The notes under the pieces were generated by a model. It worked only from the letters and a program-made list of their open reading frames with translations, was not told the DNA's origin and ran no database searches. The position numbers and the translations under genes are program-made. Of a stretch of 64,000 nt of DNA, positions 46,055 through 56,066 are shown in pieces. The stretch comes from Sesamum alatum (lineage: Eukaryota > Streptophyta > Magnoliopsida > Lamiales > Pedaliaceae). Position 1 is the first letter of the stretch. Each line of letters opens with the position of its first letter. The stretch spans positions 10,615,193-10,679,192 of the forward strand of contig JACGWO010000010.1 of the NCBI GenBank assembly GCA_034509735.1. Direction: 5' to 3'.

Positions 46055-48267
46055 TGAAGAAAGCAGATTCGCCTGGCGAGCGCGAGAGGAAGCAAAAAAT
46101 GTAACGATATTAAAACGCATGTTAAAATAAAACGTTAAAGGGGTGTATCCTTGGGTGCTCCACCGGGCGTTCGATATAGAATATGATAGCTAAAGCATGT
46201 ATATCATATAGAGCACATAGACAAATATAAAGAGAACTACAATAATGAAAAAATGGGATTTACCTTTGTAGTTATCTATTGTGCACCGCTACAAGCGTTG
46301 TTCCCTCACGGCCGGATAGCAAAACGTTCGCCGAGATTCAAACTTATGAATCCTCTAACACACCACACCCGAAGAAGTCACGCTTTTCTTGCTAGAGAAA
46401 AATGGACCTAGAAGATGAGATTAAGAAAAAGAATCACACCATCGAATTAGTGTATCCTTCTTATATCTATATTTGTTCTTCAATTGATTCTAGATCAATG
46501 AAGCAACAAATTGAGATGTATGGAGAGTAGAGAGGGCCAAAAATGAGTGTGAGAGAGAGAGAGAGCTGTGTGAATATTTTCTTCTTTTTCCTAAAAAAAG
46601 ATGAATAATGATTCACTTCTTTGATGATTGTATATATACACATGTATATACATCATTAATGTGATTATTTGTGTCTAGGTTCATCCAAGGATGTCTAGAT
46701 ACATTCCAATCCATTCCCATTAATCTTCAATCAAGCCTACCACTTTACTAGGTATGATTAAATCATACCAAGTGAAAGAGGGTTGATTGGGGTTGATTTT
46801 TCTCTTTCCAAAGAGATAACTCAACCTTGTCATCAAAGGCCATAGTGGCCGATTTTATGCTTCTAGATGAAGCTAAAAATCGACCACCCCATTTTAGGAG
46901 AAGTTCAATTTCTTCTAATTTCAAAAGTGGAATCAACATCACTCATAGGCCAAGATTTAATGAACCGGGTTTTATTGTAATTCAATTACAAAAAGCCTAA
47001 GAATCAAATCCCATTTAATTCAAGGTCCAATTAAATAATGCCCATCAATCTTTTAATCCAATTACAAGATCTAAGCTCTTAATATCTACTTAATCGATAA
47101 ATTTCATTTACCGATAAATCAAGGGCCCAATACAATATCGGCCCATCCATCCAATGGACTATCCCATAGATAATCCAATTATTTCATCCTCCGAAAATGA
47201 CTCCAAGTCAACTCCTACACCTCCTCGGTGATTTGTATGGGACCCTTTAGGTTCACCTCATCTAGACTTGGGCTTGTGTCTAACAAAAGTCCGTCACCAT
47301 AGGTGGCCGTCTAGCAACGGTCCATGGCACTAGAGACTAGGTGAATGTTGGTGTGAACATTTACGCATCAATTTCGTACGGGTATGGGCCTTCCGTCTAT
47401 CGTCTCCCAGCCTTAGTCTAGGATATGAAATTAGGCGTCGGCTCCCATCCTTGACTAGGCGTCTATGCTTAATACTCGAGACTACGTATGCCTTATTACA
47501 TCGACGCAGGAACCCATTTCCTGCTCGATCAACCACTGTAGCTACAGGTTCAAGCAGCATGAACGTGTCTCCGAGTGCATACGAGATACCTCTATCACAT
47601 ACTAATAGGGGACGAATCCTCTTCTTGAAACCTACCGTCCTTGCTACACACTTTGACTGCACTAGACAAGGCTTACAATGAACATGTCTGCGACATACCT
47701 CTTGCCAGATCTAAGATACAACCATCGTGTGCATATTACTGTCGTGGTTCCTCAAGTCCGAGGACTACTCCTGTACTATCAGAATCGGGGAACTCCAATC
47801 ATACTGACCAGGCCTCTAATACTTCCATATGATGATCCCCGCGAGTTAGCTCAGTTGGATCGACCCCAGTCGACCAACCGACTAAGATCGTATAGGTGTT
47901 CCACGCTTGTCGCCGATGAAATGAGGCACTCATCCAATGAATACGACTCTTGGTGCAAGTCTCAATAGGACTACCGATGCCCTATCTCGAGGTCCTCGGC
48001 TTGGAACGTTTCAGACCCAATCCTTTATCATTTGGTTTCATAGCCACCACCCAATGCGTAGCCCAACTACATGAGTTGTTAACGTGGTCTGTAGGCTTTG
48101 TGATATATGTGAATAGATATTTAACATACGAGAATGAGCACAACAAAGACAATACCAATGGTAATGAATACTCATTTTGTTCATTACATAATATTATAAT
48201 ACATCGAGTTGTCAAATAGATTACATAAAGGTCAATCTAATTAGTTTTCTAGTCACCTATTATAACA
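46055..48267 (-). mobile_element. Solo LTR of the long-LTR copia-like family, copy 3
   Basis: On the minus strand it starts TGTTATAATAGGTGACTAG (48267), then shares CACCTAGTCTCTAGTGCC and ATGGACCGTTGCTAGACGG (about 47340-47305) with copy 1. The distal end near 46055-46095 is diverged, so that boundary is uncertain by about 30 bases. It interrupts LINE ORF2 between the YVDD region and KKVLSYVERL. No TSD could be confirmed. Open frames inside it are not genes. Confidence 0.75.
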
Positions 48268-50602
48268 ACTGTAAACTCATCCAAGAACTCCCAAACTCGT
48301 AGCAAGCTATGCTCTTTGGAGTTAGTAAAGATTATGAAATCATCGACATAGGCTAGGTGAGAGATCCCGTGGTTCCCCTGATAGGGGAGTGTTCCGTCAC
48401 TCTCAAACAACGTGTTCAGTCCTCTAGAGAGGTATTGAAACACCAAAATAAAACGAGTTGAGGAAAGGGGGTTCCCCTGCCGCAAGTCCCTAGACGACCG
48501 AAAAAACCGCAAACGGTGCCGTTGACGAACACTAGAAACCAACAATTTCGCATGCATTGTGCAATCAGGCGCAACCAGTGGTCCGAAAGGCTTAGACGAG
48601 CGAGCATACTTTGCAAGAAATCCCAGTCAACACGGTCATATGCTTTAGCATATCAACTTTAAAGCTACGTGTTGGTCATCCTTGTGTGCTCCAATCGAGT
48701 GCATGATCTCTTGTGTCGAAAGGATGTTATCTCCTATTAATTGAGACAAGCCAAAACCACTCTGGTTAGGGGATACCAAAGATGGATGCTAGGGCTTTAA
48801 TCGATCGTTCAGAAGCTTCGTCACAAGCTTATTCGTCGTATTGCACAAACAAATCGATCAGAACTTACTCCAAGTCATTAGGCTCTTAACTATCAGAATG
48901 AGAAATATTGACGTGGAGGTGAAACTTTTCCGAAGAGGGTTGCCAGCAAAGAAATCCAAGACAGCTACAAATACATCAAACTGAATCATCTTCCAACACA
49001 TATGATAGAATAAGGTGTTGAAACTATCCGGGCCAGCCACACTGCTCGGTTCCATCTCAAACACCACATGCCTTACCTCCTCTAGAGTCGACGGAGCACA
49101 TAATACCTCGCCCTGGGTAGCCATCAAAAGCCTCAGAATGTGATCGAAGTTGCTTGGCCCCGTTGTTTGGTGTTCGATAGAGAACATGTTCCGCAGAATC
49201 TTAGATGCAACCTATGTCTTTGAGCAGGAGGCTGTCGTGCTGTATCTCCTTTACAACCATGCAAACCCTCTTCTTTTTCACGAGGGAGTCAAAATACCGC
49301 GTGTTTTGCTCCCCCCCCCCCCCCCCGAGATCCATTTGCAAGCCAATTTATGTTTACAGAAGTCCCCTCAATCGCCCAGTTGTCGTTGGAGGAGTGTCGT
49401 CGGCTGGTTCATACCCATTAAATTTTCTACAGATGGGTCCTGATCATACAACTGTTCCTTTTCAACGACCACCCTCTTTGCATTTTTTATGTTCTGAAAA
49501 ATATCATCGAAGACTAATTTTTGTTACAGCCACTGCTTCAACCGAACCAACTTTTCCTTGAGTCGTAACATACCCGACTCTTGCACCGGTAGAGCCCAGC
49601 AATCCTCTACTACTTGCGTAAACTTGGGGTGCCGGCACCACATGTTTTGAAATTGGAATGGCAACGATGTCGACCGAGTCACTGTCTGCACCTGAATTAT
49701 GAGTGGGCAATGATCCGAGCCGGCCCGAGGCAGGTGACGCACCTTCGTTGGAGAGCAAGAGTCAATCCATTCACCCAAGAATAAAACACGATCGAGTCAT
49801 TGCCATAAACGATGATTAGTCCATGTGAATTGGCTTCCCTGAAAACCCACATCCACTAATCCGCAGTCAAAGATTGCCTTAAAGAATTTCTCAATAGAGT
49901 AATGGACCAGGAAGACCCCATAGGAGCGTCCGGACACAGACAACACCAAGTTAAAATCGCCCCCAATAAACCAGGGGTTTCCTTGTTCAGCTGTTCGCAT
50001 GAAAGACCAAATCAATCGTATAGAAAATCGATGTAAAGCTAATCTCAAACGAATGTGCAAAAACTTTTCCTTATTAGCTAAGACATCAAAATCCTCTAAC
50101 CCCCGAAGTAAACACCATATCTTATTATTACAGTTCTTGATTACGTCCGTGAAGCCGATTCAACGACAAGTAAGTTTGTCCTCCTATTCCACACGAGGAT
50201 CAATAACCCACAAACGCTTATTTGATGTTTTCTAGATATTCTATGTACAAGTTTCTATTTATTGCCGACCCACGTACATTCTATATCACAACATTCATTG
50301 TAAACGGGGGAGGGGGTATAAATGGGAAACGCACATGAGTGGCTCCTCGTCATTACTCAATCTGGCCGAGACAGTGAGGTCATCCATCGATGCCTACCCT
50401 TGACCCTTATTTCCACGAAATCCTCATCTTTGATAGATTTGTCTTGACTATTAGACAATTCCTCATGTTCACGTTCATAACCATACAAAGCTATCGAGCC
50501 TTAGACAGTCAAATTCAGTAGTTGAGGATCAAAAACACAAATTATATGGATAGGGTTAGTATGTGCCTCTTTCGAGAACAGGTCCTCATTTCCTTAGTCT
50601 TG

Positions 50603-51574
50603 TCAATCGTCACCGGGCAATCCTGCCCCGGCCGCCTCTGTGTCTCCGCATTCATCATCGTCCCCTAGGTCAAGGACTGTTTCCAAACCTGGCATGGAAT
50701 TTGAGTCACTTGGCGCCTTACTATCGTGATCGGCATCTCTCATTTTTAGCAGCTCAATGCTGATGTCCACCTCATTCCCTTTCTCCGATAGACCATTACT
50801 CTTATCCACCCTAGTTCCTGAAAAATCTAGAGATTTGGTGGCTAACGTTTGCCCATCAACCCTATCATATAGCCCAGCAGAATCCATCATTTCCATCCAT
50901 TTTAGCAAAGCATTCCACCGCTTACCGGACGTACGAACGGGTTTCTGCCCCCATCGCTTGTTACTCAGGATCATCAAGTCCTACTCTTGCCCTTCTTCAT
51001 TAGGTTGCTTTTGTTCCTTGCCTTCCCTACAATCTTAAACCCCGCGATATACCATAAAGAGCCTTTCTATGGAAGGGGATCCCTACTAGACTTGATATAC
51101 CATAAAGAGCCTTTCTATGGAAGAGGTGCATCGGCAGCTCCGGCAACCAAATCCAAACTGGAGCAATTGGGGATTCCACCTTAGCTTGAGATTCGGAAAC
51201 CATTTGAACATCCGCATAGGAAGCCATCAATGAATAATATCTATTTCAGCCAGAGCTGAGATAAATCCTCCTCATTACTCAATTTGCTCGGCACATGTTT
51301 GATATTGATTACGCTAACGGAATAAGCCCCTCATAGCCCTAGTTTGGCAAATTAGGTAGGTATGGCCTGCATGCTCGGGAAGCAATGGGAGAATTTCCCA
51401 ACCATGGAGAACTTGAGGTGTTTGGAAAGTAACTCGGTTTCCTCCAAAGAAAAATTGATGGCATGGCCACCCCGGTAGAGGCAGAGCTTTCCGTAGTAAT
51501 CTTTGTCGCAAGAAAAAATCTTTTTGGCCGCACGGGGAGAGCATCCCCCCGTCGCTGTCACCAGTTAGCACCAT
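50603..51574 (-). pseudogene. LINE ORF1 (DUF4283-type), frameshifted, with an internal 48-bp duplication
   Basis: From about 51561: INFSLEETELLSKHLKFSMV and GKFSHCFP; after a frame change (51230 downward): PIAPVWIWLPELPMHLFH and KALYGISSLVG. These match the DUF4283 region usual in ORF1 of plant L1 elements. A 30-base segment (GATATACCATAAAGAGCC..., 51046 and 51094) is repeated 48 bases apart, giving FHRKALYGIS twice. The frame 50977-50603 forms the C-terminal part (KRWNALLKWMEMMD, acidic tail). No CCHC knuckle was found, so the central part seems deleted. Confidence 0.65.
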
Positions 51575-52479
51575 GAGGGATGACTGGCGATCAGGGGGGT
51601 TCTGGCGGCCACGGATCAGGCATGTGGTCGCAAGTAAGAGTTGGAAGTGTCATGGACTCTTAGTCATAGAGAGTTTCAAGCGTGAAAAATGTATTATCAT
51701 GTTACCTTGTGATATAAAATCTCCTAAAAGACATGATTTGTAATAAATGATCCTTTAATAAAGTTTACGAAATTAAGAATAAACATAATTTAGTAAAGCT
51801 TTTTATTATCTTTAAAAAAAGTTAACAATATCTGAAACAAATAAAAAAAAGTAAATATATATATATATATATATATTTCTAAATTATATACTAAGCAATA
51901 ATACACATAATAAAAAAATTCTAATAGTTGGGTTCATGCCTATTAATCATCATAGCTACATACTATAAGATAATCAAGTTACCTTTTATCATGTTAAATT
52001 TCCTACATGAAGTACTCTTTTTTACTTGATATCGAACTCATAGTTAACGGCCTATAATTTTATTTTATCTTCTTGTCAGTTTCATTAACTTTTGATCGAC
52101 CAAAGATTAAAAATAAATAATTTACTCACAAATTAAATCTCTATACATATCTCACAAACCAAGATTTTGGCACTCCATCAAACATAATAAACATAAAAAT
52201 ATGGTATATTTTAATGACCCGTTAATTACAATGTATAATGGTGCAAATTTATTTATACAAAAACAAGTATTGAATTCTTAGCTAAGTTTATTTACAGAAC
52301 ATTTGAAATAATGATAGCATATTATCATATTATAGACATTGAAAAAAGTTATTTTATAAAATGCAAATTCTCTGTAGATTTTTTCTTATTTATTAATATG
52401 TTTTTACTAAAAAGGAAAAATATTAATGTATAAATACATTTATGTACAATATAATATTATATATGCCCTATGATATTGA

Positions 52480-53013
52480 TATGAGCTGAAATAGCTCAAT
52501 CTGAATAATTGCCTTGGGCTTGATCGGAGTGGACTTTGGATTCTACAAGTCAGGAAACGAGGACATGCAGAAAGAGCGTTAGCATTACGACGCTCAAGTC
52601 AGTAAATAGTGATGGAGTAAATAAATTTGAAAATAATGGATACATAATGAGAAATCGTGTGGATGAATAGAATGAATACAAAATGTGTTGCACCTGAGCT
52701 TATAAACAATTCGTGAGCTTCAAAGTGTAAAACAAAAAATGTTACCTAGCCAGCCAAATGGGTTGGTATTTATAAAGGAGATTCCCTGAGTGAGAAGGAC
52801 TCTTGACTGTCTGGACTCTCGGAAGGTCACTTGCCGACCTCCTCAAAGTCTTGAGGAGATAGGTCTCTTAATAGATAAGAGGCGGGGGAATCTCCTACGG
52901 ATTGGGATAAGGACGAGCAATCCTTATCTGAGCTTCTTCACAGGTCTGGACCTCCCTTCCAATGAGGACTCGAGTTTTGGTTAGTGTTGTATAGTTATTT
53001 GTCAGGTCCGACA
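52480..53013 (-). repeat. Possible gypsy LTR next to the Tat pol remnant
   Basis: On the minus strand it could start TGTCGGACCTGACAAATAAC (53013) and contains TTTATAAATACC (about 52783-52772), a good TATA-like site for an LTR, then GAGCTTATAAAC-like sequence; the end is near GAGCTATTTCAGCTCA. The pol sequence reaches its edge directly. Without a second copy in the window this remains tentative. Confidence 0.35.
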
Positions 53014-53027
53014 ATCATCCAAGGTGC

Positions 53028-55670
53028 TAGCCAGTTTTTATAAGTAATCCGCTTTGTTATTTTCCTCATACGGAATTTGGACAAGTTGGAAATCATTGAA
53101 TTTCAATTTCCGTTCCTCTATTTTCTAGAGGTATTATTTTATGTTTTCCTCATCAGTTTCATACACTCCTTCTGTTTGTTTTACAATCAGCTGGGAATTA
53201 GAGTAGGCAACTAAGTGTCGTGTTCCCGCTTCCCAATCTATCCTCATATCCAAGGCTAGGGTTTAATACTTTTCTTTATTGGAGGTCTTGAAGCTGAATT
53301 TGATTGCGAATTCTGTCTACTCCTTTGGAAGAGGTGATGACAACCCCTGCTCCACTTCCTTGACCCGTGGAGGATCCATCCACATGCAACAACTAGGTCT
53401 TTTGTTAGGCTACGGAGACGTATTCTCAGACATGAAATCCACCAAAACTCGTACCTTGATAGTCGTTCAGGGAAAGTATGAGATATCATACTCACTGAAC
53501 TCTACACCTACTTGATCAATCATCCTGAAGTGTTCGGCTTGGCGAGGACTTGTTTGAAAGGGTGATTGGTGCGCACCCCCACTGGATAAGACCGAAAGTA
53601 GGGGCACAACCTTCGTGCGATTGTTACCAGTGCGAATGCTATCTTCTCAATGAGGTTGTATTGGCTCTCCGCCCCATTGAGGACCTTGCTGACGTAATAT
53701 ATAGGCAACTGATGCCCGCATTCCTTCCTGAGAAGGACGGAGCTTACCGCCTGAGGTGTGGCTGATAGGTAAACGTACAAAGTGTCGCTAGGTAAGGGTT
53801 TGACCAGTAGGGTAAGGCTAGCCAAGTACTTTTGAAGCTCCACGAAGGCATTTTGGAATTCTTCTCCCCATTTAAAGTTCTTGGCCTTCCTCAATACCTT
53901 AAAGAAGCGTAGGCTCTTCTCTGTCGATTTAGCTTATGAACCGGCTAAGCACGCCTATTCTCCCTTAAGGCGTTGTACCTCGTTTATACTGGTGGGAGCC
54001 TTCATGTCCAGAATTGCTTTGATCTTCAGGGGGTTGGCTTCTGTCCCCCTTTCGGTCACCATGAATCCCAAAAAGCGTCCCCCTCGTACGCCGAAGGCGC
54101 ATTTTAAGGGATTGAGTTTTAACCAATACTTCCAGAGGACTCCGAATGTCTCTTCTCAATCTGAATCATAGTTGTCCACCTTTTTGCTTTTGACAAGTAT
54201 GTCGTCCACGTATACCTCCATATTTCTTCCTAATTGGGGGTGAAATATTTTGTCCACTAGATGCTGGTATGTGGCCCCCGTTCTTGAGGCGAATGGTATG
54301 GCCACATATCCAAAAGTTCCGACTGACGTGATGAAGCTGACTCTCTTTTGATCCTCCGGAGCCAACATCATCTGGGGATACCCCTGAGAGGCATCCATCA
54401 TACTCAGGAATTCGCACTGGAAGGTGGAATCCACCAATTGGTCAATGCAAGGGAGGGGGTAGAAACCCTTAGAGCAAGCTTTGTTGAGATTACTGAAGTC
54501 TATGCACATGCTCCACTTCCCCCAGGCTTGAGGACAAGGACTACATTAGAGAGCCATTCGGGGAATTGAATTTTCTAGATGTGGCCGGACTCCATAGTTT
54601 TTCTATTTCGGCCTGGATAATTTTGTCCTTCTCTGGGCTGAAGTGTCTTTTGTTCTGGTTTATAGTCTTAATAGAGGGATCGATGTTGAAGTGGTGTGTT
54701 ATGACTTACGGGCATATGCCCTCTAAGTCCTGAGGGGACCAAGAGAACATCCATGTTCCTTTGGGGACATTGTATCAAGTCTTTGTTAAGGTGTCCTTGT
54801 AATTGTGACCCAATTCGGGAGGTTTTTCCAGGAGTTCCGGTCATAATTCGATGGTTAACAACTCTTTTGTGGCTTGAACTTTAGCATGGCCTCTTTCACT
54901 GGGAGTAGTCTCCTTCGGGGAGATTGGAGTTCCTCAACTTCCTTCATCTTAGAGGGATCCTTCCCTTGCCTTTTGTGGAACTCTTCTAGGGGCAAGTCCG
55001 TGGACCCCCTCTTTTGGCCTTTACGTATAATGTTTACATAACATCTTCGCGATTGCTGTTGATCTTCGCTGACTTTCCCTATTCCCCCTGGGACGGGGAA
55101 TTTTATCTTCATGTGAAAGGTAGAGATGACTGTCTGAAAGGCATTCAAAGTAGGTCTCTTGAGGATTATGTTGTACGCCGGGGGAGTGTCTATTATTAAT
55201 AACATGATCAAGCATGTTCTCCGGAGTGATCCTTTCCCCAAGGAGAGGGGGAGGGTAACCAAACCTCTTGGGCGCACCACCTCCCCCGAGAACTCATACA
55301 GTGAGGTGTCTACTTTTTCCATAGGGCCTTCCCCCAACTGCATTTGGTCATACGCCTCTCCAAAGAGTATATCTGAGAACTTCTATAGTCTATAAAGACT
55401 CTGTTGACTTCGTAATTTGCACAGTGGTCATGATCACCAAAGCATCATTATGAGGGAATCACTCCTGCCTCCTCGCTAAGCCCAAACTTCATGACGGGTG
55501 TGTCCACAATGGCATCCACATCCAACATATCTTCAAGAGCTGGGTCTTCCACTTCACGAGCTAATGGTCTTCTAGTCCTATAGACTCTCCTCCCATGGTC
55601 CCTCCAGTTACCATAAGAATAACTCATTTTTTAGGGAGGTTGGTCTCCTTCGACCGCCCTGAGGGGGAGT
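53028..55670 (-). pseudogene. Tat-lineage Ty3/gypsy protease-RT-RNase H remnant
   Basis: From the right on the minus strand: ILMVTGG, SEEAGVIP, DALVIMTTV (about 55640-55430); a protease region where the catalytic D-S/T-G triplet reads D-Y-R (IDYRSS, about 55390); then DTPPAYNIILKRPTLNAFQT and KFPVPGGIGKV (55200-55070); RT with CIDFSNLNKACSKGFYPLP, MMDASQGYPQM and the catalytic VYVDDILVKSK (54509-54180); the first RNase H with FKWGEEFQNAF, YYVSKVLNGAE and TIARRLCPYF (53894-53550); and a second RNase H-like domain with LHVDGSSTGQGSGAGVVI (about 53395) and AYSNSQLIVKQTEGVYETD. Dual RNase H domains are typical of the Tat lineage. Stops and frameshifts disable it; integrase is absent. Confidence 0.8.
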
Positions 55671-55676
55671 GTAATG

Positions 55677-56066
55677 CCCTTTTGCCTTGGGTTTACAAGA
55701 ACGACTATGACCCTTGTGTTTACAAGAACGTCAGTTGGAGCTCAGTAGCATACCTTGTGCTTTACATGGATGACATCTTGCTCATTAGGAATTATGCTAA
55801 GATGTTAGGAGACATTAAAGTTTAGTTTTCTACTCAATTTTTCATGAAGGATAAGGGTGAGGCTTCCTACATCCTTAGCTTCAAGATCTACAGAGATAGA
55901 TCTAGAAGGATGTTGGAAATAACCCAGTCCTCGTATATTGAGAAGGTCTTGAAGAGATTCAAGATGGAAAACTCAAAATGAGGATTCCTTCCTATGAGGT
56001 ATGGGATCAAGCTGTCAAATAAACAATCTCCTAAGACCGATGACGGGCTTAAGCAGATGTCGGACA
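55677..56066 (+). pseudogene. Ty1/copia reverse transcriptase fragment
   Basis: Encodes WVYKNDYDPCVYKNVS, the catalytic-type LVLYMDDILLIRN (near 55760), then (after one stop) FMKDKGEASYILSFKIYRD, MLEITQSSYIEKVLKRF and KTDDGLKQM. These follow the order of the copia RVT_2 family's C-terminal half. The sequence stops exactly where an LTR begins at 56067, so the remainder (including RNase H) is lost. Its left edge adjoins the oppositely oriented gypsy remnant. Confidence 0.85.

Larger units (their letters stand above)
43709..50298 (-). pseudogene. LINE ORF2: endonuclease, reverse transcriptase, RNase H (interrupted)
   Basis: Starts at ATG 50298 (MNVV, a stop where Trp is expected, NVRG). The APE-type endonuclease shows WFIGGDFNLVLS (about 49970-49935), FTWTNHRLWQ and GSDHCPLII (about 49730). 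The RT region shows SSVAGPDSFNTLFYH (about 49045), DLRQGNPLSSTRFIL (about 48490) and the catalytic LAYVDDFIIF (about 48350). After the first LTR: KKVLSYVERLALVQSVLLS (about 45830), then MLWHDDWLGRG (near 45370). After the second LTR: AQKMSFEHW and an RNase H domain with KLNCDGASKGN (about 44160), REGNKPANFLANL and LPNFRFC at the stop. Frames shift several times. It would copy LINE RNA at nicked target DNA; this copy cannot. Confidence 0.85.
43559..51691 (-). mobile_element. L1-type LINE with RNase H, interrupted by two LTR insertions
   Basis: The A-tail (plus-strand T run 43559-43572) ends beside TATTATCATATTAC (43545-43558), which recurs as TATTATCATGTTAC at 51692-51705: a 14-bp target-site duplication with one mismatch. 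On the minus strand the order is ORF1 (51574-50603), ORF2 endonuclease, reverse transcriptase, then RNase H (stop 43709). Two LTR segments interrupt ORF2 (48267-46055 and 45329-44334). Without them the LINE is about 4.9 kb and nearly full length. Both ORFs contain stops and frameshifts, so it is dead. Confidence 0.88.
43224..52470 (-). mobile_element. Helitron-like AT-rich segment, split by a LINE
   Basis: On the minus strand the left end reads CCGTGCATAGTACGGGG then TTCATGTTAG followed by T: a short hairpin and a near-CTRR end (TTAG instead of CTAG). Sequence at 43290-43540 recurs in 52200-52450 (GGTATAT...TTTTAATGA, TTATTTATACAAA, TATTGAATTC), so the segment contains a direct duplication. 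The LINE at 43559-51691 lies inside it. The 5' end was not found. Confidence 0.4.

Noticed and set aside
47330..48219. Several open frames on both strands
   Set aside because: They lie wholly in the solo LTR (copy 3), whose relatives at 1949 and 56067 do not preserve the same frames.
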